A stretch of DNA of 38,049 nt, taken from IMG/VR virus record IMGVR_UViG_3300028590_000051, positions 1-38,049 of that record. The stretch is one strand, 5' to 3'. Made by a program: the position numbers and the translations under genes. Numbering within the stretch: the stretch's first letter is position 1; each line of letters opens with the position of its first letter. Source of the stretch: a virus. The notes under the pieces were generated by a model, which saw only the letters and a program-made list of their open reading frames with translations, was not told the DNA's origin and searched no databases. Below are positions 22,450 through 31,245 of this stretch, piece after piece.

Positions 22450-23100
22450 CTAGGCACCTCGGTTCTTGAGCCAGTTGCCGATATGGCCGGGGTACTTCTG
22501 GGCGCCATCGACGTGCGTCAGTGACAATTCAGGGTCGAGCCACACCTGCCCGCCGATGTCACGCCAGTCGCGACAGAACGCGCCGTCCTCGCCGTCGCCA
22601 GGCGGGCAATGGAAGAAGGCGTGGAATGGATGGCCGTGGAAGCTGTAGACGCGGTTAGGGTGCGCCTTGCTGAGCTTGAGGAACACATCCCGGCTGAGGC
22701 TGAGGAAGCCGCCCGGCAGCATTGCCACCTCGAGCAACCCAGTCTCCGGGTCAGCCCAGAGTTCGTCTTTGTCGAGCCACCCCACCGGATAGCCTTCGAC
22801 ATTGTCCTTGTAGCGGTAGGCGCCGCCGCAGAAATCCACCTTGTGGGAGGCGATCTTGAGGACGCTCCCCACATCCCAGGCCACGTCACTGTCAACGAAC
22901 ACCAGTCGGTCGGCGTCGGAGTCGATGAACTCCTTGACCGCCTGATTGCGGGCCTGCGTGATCAGCGATGAGCCGGGGATGAACGTTACCTGCAGATCAA
23001 TCCCAGCAAGGTGTGCCGCCCCCTGCTCATTAAGCAGGGAGCGAGCTGTTTCGCACGTGATCTTCCGGTCATACGCCGGAATGGACACGTGAACCTTCAT
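22450..23100 (-). CDS. GT-A-fold glycosyltransferase
   Basis: 216 residues. VHVSIPAYDRKITCETARSL at the start, a sugar-nucleotide-binding core and a DxD-type motif VFVDSDVAW (Asp70 and Asp72) that would hold a metal and the donor sugar; LPGGFLSLSRDVF follows at the acceptor side. Glycosyltransferases of this kind are occasionally placed in phage head genes, and could modify coat, decoration or host surface glycans. It is located between decoration-type and adaptor genes, so a virion or capsid target is suggested but unproven. Confidence 0.75.
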   Translation of the reverse strand: MKVHVSIPAYDRKITCETARSLLNEQGAAHLAGIDLQVTFIPGSSLITQARNQAVKEFIDSDADRLVFVDSDVAWDVGSVLKIASHKVDFCGGAYRYKDNVEGYPVGWLDKDELWADPETGLLEVAMLPGGFLSLSRDVFLKLSKAHPNRVYSFHGHPFHAFFHCPPGDGEDGAFCRDWRDIGGQVWLDPELSLTHVDGAQKYPGHIGNWLKNRGA

Positions 23101-23375
23101 GCGACGATGCCCAGGGACACCAGAGCGGCCCGCAACGACGTCTGCGAGGCGATGATGGTCGCCAGCGCATTCGCGATGATGGTCGAGTTGTAGGTGCCGG
23201 TCAGCGTGAGCACGCCGTTGGTGACCGCCGCCACGCCACCGGAGGCATCGGTGATCGCCGCCGGGACCGAGGGGCGCGCACGCGGGGTGCCGCCGTAGAA
23301 GCTGACCAGATCGGTAGACGACTGGCCGATGACGGTGCCATCGGGACCGCCATCGCTGAGCTGCTTGAGAGCCAT
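23097..23375 (-). CDS. Small head-associated protein
   Basis: 92 residues with the pattern SDGGPDGTVIGQSSTDLVSF and FYGGTP, recurrent in small proteins encoded next to coat genes of many phages, and a helical C-terminus (ANALATIIASQTSLRAALV). Often considered a head decoration or fibre component. It overlaps the glycosyltransferase start by 4 bases. Confidence 0.55.
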   Translation of the reverse strand: MALKQLSDGGPDGTVIGQSSTDLVSFYGGTPRARPSVPAAITDASGGVAAVTNGVLTLTGTYNSTIIANALATIIASQTSLRAALVSLGIVA

Positions 23376-23437
23376 TTCGGGTATTCCTTTCGGATGGTTT
23401 GTGATAACCTCGCCTCCATCATAGTCAGGAGCGCGAG

Positions 23438-24118
23438 ATGGTTGATGTTGCCGACTTTGGCCTGGTCCCCTCTGCCAAAAGCCAGAGGACGCCAGGTGAG
23501 AAAGCCGGGTTGTGGACGCTGCTTGGCTTCGGCAGGAAGCCAGGCACGGAGATCACCCTCGCCGTGGCTCAGTGCGCTTGCGGGTCACCGCCGAAGGTTG
23601 TTCGGCTGGGCAACATCACAAACGGGCTGTCCACAAACTGCGGGTGCGTCAGGCGGGCCGGGATGACGAAGCATGGAGCCGCCGCAAGATCGAGTGACAC
23701 TCGCGAAGGCGTTTACCGTGTATGGAGGTCGATGGTTGACCGCTGTACTAATCCTGCCCACGCCGCATATGGTCGGTACGGCGCCAGAGGAATTGCCGTC
23801 TGCGACCGATGGCTGGACGTGGCGGGCTTTGTTGCCGACATGGGCGACGACTACCGCCCCGGCCTAACCATCGAGCGCAGAGACAACGACAAGGGCTACG
23901 CACCGGACAACTGCTATTGGGCTACTCGGCTTGAGCAAACGCGCAACCGGCGAACCACCCGTTCCGCCACCATGAACGGCGTTACCAAGACCATCGCCGA
24001 ATGGGCAATAGATTATGGAGTGCCGTACTATTTGGTGTGGAGCCGAATGGCCGCAGGTTGGCCGATCAAACTAGCGTTAACTAGAGAACGGCACAAAGGC
24101 CGAAAAGGCGCTGCCTAA
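23438..24118 (+). CDS. Putative homing-type (HNH-like) endonuclease on the opposite strand
   Basis: 226 residues from ATG 23438 with AGGAG upstream. The N-terminal part has a cysteine knuckle (QCACGSPP, NCGCVRR). The core VYRVWRSMVDRCTNPAHAAY, YGARGIAVCDRWLD, ERRDNDKGYAPDNCYWAT and a NRRTT end form a widely distributed phage endonuclease-associated family. The C-terminal helix (TIAEWAIDYGVPYYLVWSRM) looks like a DNA-binding repeat. It is the only plus-strand gene between 16.4 and 32.8 kb, wedged between coat and head genes, which is the usual placement of a free-standing homing endonuclease. Confidence 0.65.
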   Translation: MVDVADFGLVPSAKSQRTPGEKAGLWTLLGFGRKPGTEITLAVAQCACGSPPKVVRLGNITNGLSTNCGCVRRAGMTKHGAAARSSDTREGVYRVWRSMVDRCTNPAHAAYGRYGARGIAVCDRWLDVAGFVADMGDDYRPGLTIERRDNDKGYAPDNCYWATRLEQTRNRRTTRSATMNGVTKTIAEWAIDYGVPYYLVWSRMAAGWPIKLALTRERHKGRKGAA

Positions 24119-24120
24119 TA

Positions 24121-25377
24121 TTAAGCAACATCTGCCGCAAGACTTGCACGAACTGCAAGCCGTGGGTCGATTGCTTTCGTTCCATACAAAATGTCGAGTC
24201 GCCAACTGGACGAATCATTGACCCCATCATAATACGGGATGACGCGGACACTGATCCCCTTGTAGGTGCGACGGCCGACGTCGATTGCCCCCGGAGGCTT
24301 CACCATCGGCACCATGACCAGACCGAACGCGTTCTTGTGAAAATAGAGGTTCTGCGCGTAGGCGGTCGAAGCGGCGCCCTGATAGGTCACCACCTTGGTG
24401 TTGATATCGGTCACGCCGGCAGCGAGAGCGACGGTCTGCTGGGCACCCGAGACGATGATCGCCGGGGAGATTTCCACCGCTGCGATGGACGAACCCGACG
24501 CTGTCTCGGCGTTCACCACGGTGAACATCTTGAGGTGCGGGAGCTGTTCCTTGGTCACCGGGTTGACGTCGTAGACATCCGCGATGGTCAGGGTGTCGCC
24601 GGCCGCCAGGGTCACGGTTGCACCAGACATGTTGCTGATGGTCACCGTGCTGTAGTTGGTGTCCTTGGTGGCGGCCCAGGTATCGCCAGTGAACGACGCG
24701 CCGATGGTATCCGTGCCGGTACGAGAGCCGGTCGTGTGCCGCGGAGCGTTGAGGCTGGAGTAGGTGTCGATACCGCCGATGCGGCCCATGCTGGCCTCAC
24801 GGAAGGCACCCTTGGCCACATCCTGCATGTAGAGAGCAGTCTGCGAGCCGAGCATCGCCCATTTGTCCGAAGCGGTCAGAACGGCGCGACGGTCGTCGGC
24901 TGGAATACCGATGAGGTCCATGCGCTCAGCCGCCAGGGCAAAGTCGGCATAGGAATTGATGCCGCCCGAGGGGATGGTGACGTGGTTGGGGATCTTCTTG
25001 TAGAGCGCGAACACGTCGCGATCCACCTGGTTGGCGAGCTGCACCAGTGCCGGCTTCATGACGCGCTCAGAGAGATCGCCAATCTGCAGAGTCAGGTCCT
25101 GGGAGGTGAACTTGAAGTCCACACCCTTCTGCTTGTCCACCGTGAAGGTGGTCTTGCCTTCGACCACGTCCTGCACGGCCGCCACGGCGCCGTCACGAAC
25201 GGTGAAGTCGGTCGGCCGGCGGATGGAGACGGTTTCACCAACGTTGTAGCCGTTGACCTTGTTGGTGAACTCTTCCTCGTAGCCACGGTGAACAAGGTTC
25301 GCCATGACCAGTTCGTTCTCGAGGATCATCACCGCTTCTTTGGCGATGATGTCCGCGGTAAGCGTAGTGTTGGACAT
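24121..25377 (-). CDS. Major capsid protein, P22 coat-like
   Basis: 418 residues. Begins ITADII-like (TTLTADIIAKEAVMILEN) with NLVHRGYEEEF and GETVSIRRPTDFTVRDG, as in P22 gene-5-type coat proteins. FKFTSQDLTLQIGDLSERV and a region with an inserted domain around 215-330 (Thr/Ala-rich strands) fit HK97-fold coat with the telokin-like I-domain of P22. VDVGRR-like C-terminus (AIDVGRRTYKGISVRVIPYY) is also typical. It forms the icosahedral shell. Scaffold lies directly upstream. Confidence 0.88.
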   Translation of the reverse strand: MSNTTLTADIIAKEAVMILENELVMANLVHRGYEEEFTNKVNGYNVGETVSIRRPTDFTVRDGAVAAVQDVVEGKTTFTVDKQKGVDFKFTSQDLTLQIGDLSERVMKPALVQLANQVDRDVFALYKKIPNHVTIPSGGINSYADFALAAERMDLIGIPADDRRAVLTASDKWAMLGSQTALYMQDVAKGAFREASMGRIGGIDTYSSLNAPRHTTGSRTGTDTIGASFTGDTWAATKDTNYSTVTISNMSGATVTLAAGDTLTIADVYDVNPVTKEQLPHLKMFTVVNAETASGSSIAAVEISPAIIVSGAQQTVALAAGVTDINTKVVTYQGAASTAYAQNLYFHKNAFGLVMVPMVKPPGAIDVGRRTYKGISVRVIPYYDGVNDSSSWRLDILYGTKAIDPRLAVRASLAADVA

Positions 25378-25451
25378 TTTGTGGGTCCTTCTGGCCGCTC
25401 TCGGCGGCGCTGGGCCTGGACGTCATCCGACGTTCAAGACTGATGAGGGTG

Positions 25452-26375
25452 TTACCGAATGGGCCTGCCACCAACCCCTGCACGGCGCGCTGCGACGTAG
25501 GCCTCCATATCGGCGGAGGCCAGGTCGGTGCGGGCTGCGGGGGTGGTCTTGCCGCTCACGGTAGTCAAAGGAGTGAGCGGAATAGCTGGGGCCGGCTTCG
25601 GCAGGTTTGCCTGCTTCTGGAGCGTCAAATTCCCGATGTTCGCCTTGTGCAGAAGGTTGAGAAGGGCTGGCGACCAGTTGGCCTTGATCGCTTCTTCCGG
25701 GATGCCTTCCGCCTGGGCAAACTGCACCAGGCTCTCGATCAGCTCCGGCTTAAATCCGGGGATCTTCTCGCGGGCGAATTTCAGCGTTTCCTCAACGCGG
25801 TTGGCGAGTTCTCGCTCCGCTTTCTGAGTGCGTTCCGCCTGCTTGGTCTTGAGGCTTGCGGCGGTTTCTTCCGCTGCAGCCCTCAGTTGGTCGAACCGGG
25901 CGCGATGCTCGTTGTACCCAACCGGGTCAGTGCGAGCGAGCGTCACCCAATCCACGTCCTTGTACTGCTCGATCTGCGCGTTGACGCCCAGAAGCACAGC
26001 ACGATCTCGCAGCTCTTCCTCTGTAGCCGCGGCTTGCTGGTCGATCTCGGCACGCCGAGCCTCCAGTGCCTTGGCCTGTTCGGAAACAGCCTGCGTCTTC
26101 TTGGTGTAGTCAGACTGCATGAGAATGCCGTCCTTGACCCCCTTGGGGGCCTTGAACGTCTTCCCGTTCCAGTCAACGTCTTCGAGTTCTTCCTCGGCTG
26201 CGGCAAGGGCAGCAGCTTCAGCGGCTTCCGCTTCGGCGTCTGCTTCTTCTCCGGGCTCGAGGATCAGTTGCGGCCCGTCATCGACGGGAGTAGTCGTCGT
26301 CTCGGTTGTTACCGTCTCGATTGCAGGCGCGGCCTGTTCGATCGGGGCAGCAACGCTTTCGGCTTCGTCGGCCAT
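25452..26375 (-). CDS. Scaffolding protein
   Basis: 307 residues from ATG 26375; the GTG at 26384 overlaps the ribosome site (GGAAG), so the ATG is preferred. Acidic, Ala/Glu-rich N-terminus (about 45-70: EADAEAEAAEAAALAAAEEE) and a long coiled coil (about 95-215: QAKALEARRAEIDQQAAATE; LKTKQAERTQKAERELANRV), then a Lys/Arg-containing C-terminal region likely to bind coat. This layout and position immediately before coat define phage scaffolding proteins, which guide shell assembly and then leave. Confidence 0.82.
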   Translation of the reverse strand: MADEAESVAAPIEQAAPAIETVTTETTTTPVDDGPQLILEPGEEADAEAEAAEAAALAAAEEELEDVDWNGKTFKAPKGVKDGILMQSDYTKKTQAVSEQAKALEARRAEIDQQAAATEEELRDRAVLLGVNAQIEQYKDVDWVTLARTDPVGYNEHRARFDQLRAAAEETAASLKTKQAERTQKAERELANRVEETLKFAREKIPGFKPELIESLVQFAQAEGIPEEAIKANWSPALLNLLHKANIGNLTLQKQANLPKPAPAIPLTPLTTVSGKTTPAARTDLASADMEAYVAARRAGVGGRPIR

Positions 26376-26411
26376 AGGGTGCACTTCCTTTCAAGGGGAT
26401 TGGTGCGGGGT

Positions 26412-26442
26412 AATAAAAAGGGCCCCCGAAGTGGGAGCCTTG
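26412..26442 (-). terminator. Rho-independent terminator between tail/hypothetical and scaffold genes
   Basis: On the minus strand AAGGCTCCC, loop ACTTC, GGGGGCCCTT (one bulged C) followed by TTTTTATT. The stem and U run are good for intrinsic termination. It separates the 26.4-32.8 kb part of the leftward operon from scaffold and coat, which thus depend on read-through or a promoter I could not identify in the short gap. Confidence 0.7.
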
Positions 26443-26449
26443 AAACTTG

Positions 26450-26653
26450 TCAGCGCCGGTTGCGGCGTCCGCGGTGGCGGTGTTGCTGGGGCGGCGGGTC
26501 AGGAGCCTTGGCCGGTTCGGCCGGCGCCTCCACTGTTTCCACCGGAGCGGGCTCGACAACCTCGGGCACGTCCTCGATGAGGTTGCCGTCATCGTCTACG
26601 GTGACAACGGTCGTCACCCCGTTGGGCTGAACCCAGAGTGCGTCTCTTGGCAT
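26450..26653 (-). CDS. Small Pro-rich hypothetical protein (67 aa)
   Basis: 67 residues from ATG 26653; a longer ORF to 26743 enters the tailspike gene. A short beta part (DALWVQPNGVTTVVTVDDDG) is followed by a Pro/Glu/Ala-rich linker and a very basic tail (QQHRHRGRRNRR). The tail could bind DNA or a virion partner. It ends just before the terminator. No family. Confidence 0.5.
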   Translation of the reverse strand: MPRDALWVQPNGVTTVVTVDDDGNLIEDVPEVVEPAPVETVEAPAEPAKAPDPPPQQHRHRGRRNRR

Positions 26654-26688
26654 GTGCGTAAACTCCACAGGGCGCGTTGCTTCTTGCC

Positions 26689-28218
26689 CTAACCCTTGCC
26701 GATGATGAACCACGTCGAACCAGTGCTGTAGAGCACCAGCCACTTGTACTGGGTGTCCAGGTAGGTGTTGGAAGAGGCGCCGTCGATCGTCTGGCTCGAT
26801 TGCGTGGTGATCGTCACTGTCCCGGACGCGCCGGTTTTCTTGATACTTACTTCCTGCCTTGGGCAGGTCGACGCCTCGGGCATTACCAGCGACTGGTCGC
26901 CGGCAAAGGACATCTCCACGATGCCCATGAGCCCGGCGTTAAGCGTTAGCTGGGTAGCGCTGTTCCAGTTGGTGCGCTTGGGACGAAGGCCCCCGCCGCC
27001 TGCCGTGAAGTCCACGTAGGTGGTCGGCAACGCCGGCACGCTGGGGCTGGCAAAATTCCACGCCTCCTGCGAGATACCTACGCCGAGCTGCGAACCGCCG
27101 CCCTTGGTCTTGTCCTGCCACAAGCCCAGCGGGCGCGACGAACTGACGTGAGACGCAAGCGTGCCGAAGAACAGCAGCGGGTTCACTGACGAGTCGATAT
27201 CCAGAACGGCGTTGTCGTCTATGCAGTGGATCTCGTTGTGCGTGCCGTTTCGCACGTAGAAATCAACGTCGCTTGCGGACGCCTGCGCGAAGCCCTTGAA
27301 CTCCAGATGGTTATGATAGGCCCGCTCCATTCTGACCCGATAGAGCGCTGCCCCTTCGAAGTCCAAGCCGCGAAAGCCACAGCCGTTGATCGTCGTGCCG
27401 GCGTCAGCGCCCTCGAGGCGGAGATGGTGCCCGGTCTTGCTCGATGAGCCGAAGCGGTTCACCTGCACGCGGTCGAAATGGCAGTAGTTGAGCGGGGTGC
27501 CGCGCGCGTTCCGATCGATGGCCTGCAGATGGATGCTGCTTTCCCCGTGGCCGGCTGCAGTGACGTAGGCGTAGAGGTCGGCGAAGTAGCTGTTGCCTGG
27601 CTGATGGTTGATAACGTTGGTGTCATAGTCGCTCGTGATCTTGAGCAACTGATAAACCCGCGCCGCTTTGGCGTTCGTCATGTGGACGTGCATCGGGTTG
27701 ATGAGATCGAACGCCAGCCCAGTTACGTCGCTGGCGAAGATGTTGTCGATACGAGAGCCCGACAGCCCAGACTTGTTCGTTGCCCCCGTGGTGAGGATCG
27801 ACAGGACATTATCGAACCCGAGGTTTCGAAGTTGCACGCCGTCGATCGCTGATGCGGTGCCGTTGCCGCCCGACATGTCCTGGGCAAACGCTACGCCGCC
27901 AGGATAGGTAATGACCGTGCCTGTGGTTACGTCCCAGCCAAGGTCCCAGCTTGCGGCATCCGTGGGCGTGACGCCGGGATATACGCCCTCGATGGTTACG
28001 CCACGCTTGGGCGCGACCGAGCCGCCAAAAACAAACTTACCGCTCGGGAGGAAGACGTTGCCGCCGCCCCCGCTCTCGGCATCGTTCACCGCCCTCTGGA
28101 TATCGGACGCTGCGTCGTAGGAGCTGGTCCGCGCTATGATCGCCGCGTGCTGATTGCTCGGGATATAGTCGAATACGTGCCGAGCCGTTTCGCGATCAGG
28201 GCTGCCCCAGAATGGCAT
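26689..28218 (-). CDS. Tailspike-like beta-helix protein
   Basis: 509 residues. The start (SSYDAASDIQRAVNDAESGG followed by GNVFLPSGKFVF) is the classic opening of right-handed beta-helix tailspikes and pectate-lyase-fold depolymerases. Residues ~110-390 show repeated short strands with Asn/Asp turns (VQLRNLGFDNVLSI; INGCGFRGLDFEG). The C-terminal ~100 residues (TYVDFTAGGGGLRP; TITTQSSQTIDGAS) make a beta trimerisation-like end. Likely recognises or cleaves host surface polysaccharide. It is unusual in lying between portal and scaffold genes. Confidence 0.75.
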   Translation of the reverse strand: MPFWGSPDRETARHVFDYIPSNQHAAIIARTSSYDAASDIQRAVNDAESGGGGNVFLPSGKFVFGGSVAPKRGVTIEGVYPGVTPTDAASWDLGWDVTTGTVITYPGGVAFAQDMSGGNGTASAIDGVQLRNLGFDNVLSILTTGATNKSGLSGSRIDNIFASDVTGLAFDLINPMHVHMTNAKAARVYQLLKITSDYDTNVINHQPGNSYFADLYAYVTAAGHGESSIHLQAIDRNARGTPLNYCHFDRVQVNRFGSSSKTGHHLRLEGADAGTTINGCGFRGLDFEGAALYRVRMERAYHNHLEFKGFAQASASDVDFYVRNGTHNEIHCIDDNAVLDIDSSVNPLLFFGTLASHVSSSRPLGLWQDKTKGGGSQLGVGISQEAWNFASPSVPALPTTYVDFTAGGGGLRPKRTNWNSATQLTLNAGLMGIVEMSFAGDQSLVMPEASTCPRQEVSIKKTGASGTVTITTQSSQTIDGASSNTYLDTQYKWLVLYSTGSTWFIIGKG

Positions 28219-28913
28219 CAGGCATACACGAGGTTGAAGCCGGTGATGTCGCCAGCCGTCAGGGCTCCTGTGTCTGCATCAGCTCCGGCTGTCGTGAACG
28301 CGAAGCCTATGCCGGTTGCGAAATAGAGGGAGTACAGGTCAATGTCGAAAGCCGAGGACGCCGGGATCGTGAGCGTCATGACTGGCGTGTCGGTGCCAAC
28401 TGTCGGCGCCGTCGCCTTGTTGTAGAGCTTGATGTAGCGCAACGCCGCTGCTGCGTTGTACCCAATAATCTTGAACACGTCGCCGGCCGACGCCTTTGCC
28501 ACTGTCGCATTGGTCGAGGCAGCAGCGGATACAATCCGAGCCACGGCGACTGGCTTCTTCACCCGGTCCCAGAGGGATGTGTTGACGTTGTACACGAACG
28601 GCTGCGCTGCCACGCTGACAGTGCTTGCCGAGCCCCCCTGCCCATCCGCCCCGGTGTTGCGCGCGGGGGTGCCGGTGCCGCTGTCTGCACCCTTAAGCAC
28701 GACCAACTGACCGCCGCGGCTATCGTACTGCGCCTGCGTGCGATCTTGGTTGTCGTAGGTCGGGGGTGTGGAGTTGTAGATGCCGCCAATTGGCACTGGG
28801 TTGCCTGAAGCGGCGGCACCATCGACCGCGCCACCACCGGACTGAACCGGCACCGGATTAGCCGTCGTCACAGCGCCGCCTGAGAACAGCGCAAGTTCTA
28901 CCTGATTTGCCAT
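28218..28913 (-). CDS. Virion-associated beta-rich protein
   Basis: 231 residues. The second half (SAAASTNATVAKASAGDVF, NAAAALRYIKLYNKATAPTV, then PVMTLTIPASSAFDID and GALTAGDITGFNLVYA) is a common C-terminal domain of virion proteins in many tailed phages. The N-terminal half is flexible and Gly/Ala-rich. Shares a base with the tailspike start, so probably an attachment or decoration partner of it. Confidence 0.6.
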   Translation of the reverse strand: MANQVELALFSGGAVTTANPVPVQSGGGAVDGAAASGNPVPIGGIYNSTPPTYDNQDRTQAQYDSRGGQLVVLKGADSGTGTPARNTGADGQGGSASTVSVAAQPFVYNVNTSLWDRVKKPVAVARIVSAAASTNATVAKASAGDVFKIIGYNAAAALRYIKLYNKATAPTVGTDTPVMTLTIPASSAFDIDLYSLYFATGIGFAFTTAGADADTGALTAGDITGFNLVYA

Positions 28914-28922
28914 AGTGTTCTC

Positions 28923-30983
28923 CTATGCCGCCGGAGCGGGTTGTGGCCGCGATGCTGCGACCTGCGCCTGAAGTCCGGCCTTGTAGGCGTCGATTTCCTG
29001 CTGCGATGCGATCTTGGCCATGGCAATTTCCTTGTCGGCCTTGATCTGGATCAGCGCTATCTGGACCTTGTTCTGCGCCTCAACGTTGGCCTGCTGAATG
29101 TCCGCCGCCAGCTTGGCCTGATCGATGCTCTGGTCCTGCTTGAGCGACTGGATTTCCTCAGCCTGCTTGGCGATGGTCTGCTTGCCTTCTTCGATCTGCT
29201 GCTGCAGTTCCGGCGGGATCTGCGGCTGACCCATCTGCTCAAGCTCTTCCGCGATCTCGTCGGCCCCCGGCCAATCGAGGTTCTTCGCCAGGTGCTTACC
29301 GAGGATTGGTGCCGACGCCGGCAGCGCCCGCATCATTTCCGTCATCTGGAATGCCGCTTCCTCGCGACGCGTGGTGAAGCTCGGGCCCGTGGTCACGGTC
29401 AGGTCGTACTTGCCCGCCGACAGGTCGTGCAGCGCCATGATGGCCTGCCCCGTTTCATCGACCATGGGCTGCCCGGTCTTGTCATCGACCTTCTGGTATT
29501 CCTTGCCGAGCTGCTTGTTCTCTGGCTTGCCATCCTCGCCCATCACCCGAATGATGCGTTCACCGCTGTAGACGTGCGGGATCATGTCAATGAGGATGCG
29601 CCCAGTGTGGCGAATGGCCCGGTTCAGGTTGTCCACGAAGTGGAACGTCGAGACGTCGCCCTCACGCTGGCGAGCCATGATGGCCCGACCGGAAGTTTCG
29701 TTGCTCTTGGCGCCCAGCGAGGCATCGTACAGGCCAATCACCGACTTCATGTCGTCGGAGGCGTTCAGCGCTTCCTGCAACGCGCCAGCGGCAACGCCAC
29801 TATCGAGCGGCATGCGCTGCGGCGGTGCGCCCTTGTTGTCATACTCGAGATACGCGTGGCTTTGCGTGTTGGCGGTGTTCCAGCGCTCCTGGTCGCTGTC
29901 GAATGAGCCCTTCGGCCCGATCCACGGCACGCGGGGCGCCAATGCCACCAATTCAGTCGCTGCCGAGCGCCAGTAGTTGAACTGCCGCTGCGCGTCCTTG
30001 GCCGAATGGATCAGCGAGCGGAAATAGCGCTTGCCCTTGATGTTGTACTCGTCGCCGTAGACCGGGACGATGGGGATGTAGCAGCCCGCCCACTTGACCT
30101 CGGACAGCACCTCGGCGCCCGTCATGGTGTTCTGCGTCACCCGAAAGGTCTTGGCCATGCGTTCGCGCTTGAAGATCAGGCCCGCTGTTCCGCCGCTTTG
30201 GCTGCCGACGGCGATCGACGCCTGCACCTCTGGCGTGCGAGCAATCGCCTCCTCAGTGTAGGTCATAATCTCGTTGGTTTGTGCATTCAGGAACTGCTGA
30301 ACCTTGATCTCAGCCTGCTCGCGATGCCACCACTCGGCCACCGTCACGTCATTGCCGACGCGCCAGCCTTCTTCGCCCCATGATGTATCGTCCCAATCAC
30401 GAACCGTCTTGGTTTCGCCGTGCTTGGCCTTGAACTGGTCCTTGGACATGACGTCGACCACGAACGCATCCATCCAGTCGGACGAGTCCGCGGCCGTCGA
30501 ATAGGGATCGCCATAGACCGAGAGCGGGTTGGCGATGCGCTCGATCGACAGATCCATGTCGAAGCTGTCTTCGTAGGCGTAGTCGAGCCCAATGCGCCAA
30601 TAGCCAAAGCCACCAGAGACAGCGCACTCCATGCCAGTGTCGTAGGCAGTGTCCGCATTCGAGGTGTATTCGATATTGCGGATCAGCCCGTTGATGACCT
30701 CGGCTGTTTCTGGGTCTGCGCCACTATCGGCAGGGTGAACCTTGATCGCCGGCTTGTTCTGGCGCGCATCGTTGACCACCTGCCGGATGAACGAGTTCAT
30801 CTTCGAGATGGTGAGCGTCGGGCGGCCCTCATCGGTCCGCTGCTTCAGGATATCGGACGGCCACTGTTCCTCGTGGCGAGCAAACGAGACGTCGTCCTCG
30901 TAGGCGGCGCGGTTGTCTGTCTCTGCGTCCTGCGCCAGTGTGAAGGTGCGGCGGCCTTGGGCGAGCTTGTCTTTGTCAGCCAC
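28923..30983 (-). CDS. Portal protein, P22-like
   Basis: 686 residues, the size of P22-like portals. Clip/stem and wing regions can be followed: AEVINGLIRNIEYTSNADTA, GMECAVSGGFGYWRIGLDY and NPLSVYGDPYSTAADSSD near the N-terminal third, then LIHSAKDAQRQFNYWRSAAT and the SNETSGRAIMARQREGD segment typical of portals that carry long barrels. The C-terminus is a coiled coil (LQQQIEEGKQTIAKQAEEIQ; repeated Gln/Lys heptads, about 590-670) as in the P22 barrel. It is the dodecameric DNA gate of the head. Confidence 0.9.
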   Translation of the reverse strand: MADKDKLAQGRRTFTLAQDAETDNRAAYEDDVSFARHEEQWPSDILKQRTDEGRPTLTISKMNSFIRQVVNDARQNKPAIKVHPADSGADPETAEVINGLIRNIEYTSNADTAYDTGMECAVSGGFGYWRIGLDYAYEDSFDMDLSIERIANPLSVYGDPYSTAADSSDWMDAFVVDVMSKDQFKAKHGETKTVRDWDDTSWGEEGWRVGNDVTVAEWWHREQAEIKVQQFLNAQTNEIMTYTEEAIARTPEVQASIAVGSQSGGTAGLIFKRERMAKTFRVTQNTMTGAEVLSEVKWAGCYIPIVPVYGDEYNIKGKRYFRSLIHSAKDAQRQFNYWRSAATELVALAPRVPWIGPKGSFDSDQERWNTANTQSHAYLEYDNKGAPPQRMPLDSGVAAGALQEALNASDDMKSVIGLYDASLGAKSNETSGRAIMARQREGDVSTFHFVDNLNRAIRHTGRILIDMIPHVYSGERIIRVMGEDGKPENKQLGKEYQKVDDKTGQPMVDETGQAIMALHDLSAGKYDLTVTTGPSFTTRREEAAFQMTEMMRALPASAPILGKHLAKNLDWPGADEIAEELEQMGQPQIPPELQQQIEEGKQTIAKQAEEIQSLKQDQSIDQAKLAADIQQANVEAQNKVQIALIQIKADKEIAMAKIASQQEIDAYKAGLQAQVAASRPQPAPAA

Positions 30984-31245
30984 GGCGGCCGCTCCAGACC
31001 AAAAACGTCAGAGCGCCGATCGCGAACCCGCCCAAGGCCGACAACTCCGGCGCTTGGATAAGGAACGTGAAGAGCGCCCACGCAGCGACACCGAGAAGGA
31101 AGCCCACGGCGCACAGCACCGCCCAAGCCACCCCTTTTGCGATGCGCACAAATCGTTCGCGACGCGTTTCCGGCGGCTCCGGGATGATGGTAACCATCTG
31201 TTCTGGGCGAACAACCGAGACGCCATATAGAATATGTTCAGCCAT
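30976..31245 (-). CDS. Small membrane protein between terminase and portal
   Basis: 89 residues from ATG 31245 which shares one base with the terminase TGA; an upstream start adds four residues. A polar N-terminus (ILYGVSVVRPEQMVTIIPEP) precedes two hydrophobic segments (VAWAVLCAVGFLLGVAAWAL, ALGGFAIGALTFLVW). The co-translation with terminase is odd for a membrane protein and no role is known. Confidence 0.5.
   Translation of the reverse strand: MAEHILYGVSVVRPEQMVTIIPEPPETRRERFVRIAKGVAWAVLCAVGFLLGVAAWALFTFLIQAPELSALGGFAIGALTFLVWSGRRG

Noticed and set aside
24337-25443. Long plus-strand ORF (368 aa) antisense to the coat gene
   Set aside because: His/Gly/Arg-rich composition with no fold pattern; it mirrors codon bias of the coat gene on the other strand.
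25443-26630. Long plus-strand ORF (395 aa) antisense to scaffold
   Set aside because: Crosses two real genes and a terminator; Leu/Phe/Ser-rich frame shadow of Glu/Lys-rich scaffold codons.
28941-29906. Plus-strand ORF (321 aa) antisense to portal
   Set aside because: Frame shadow; no ribosome site or motif, and the portal frame is certain.
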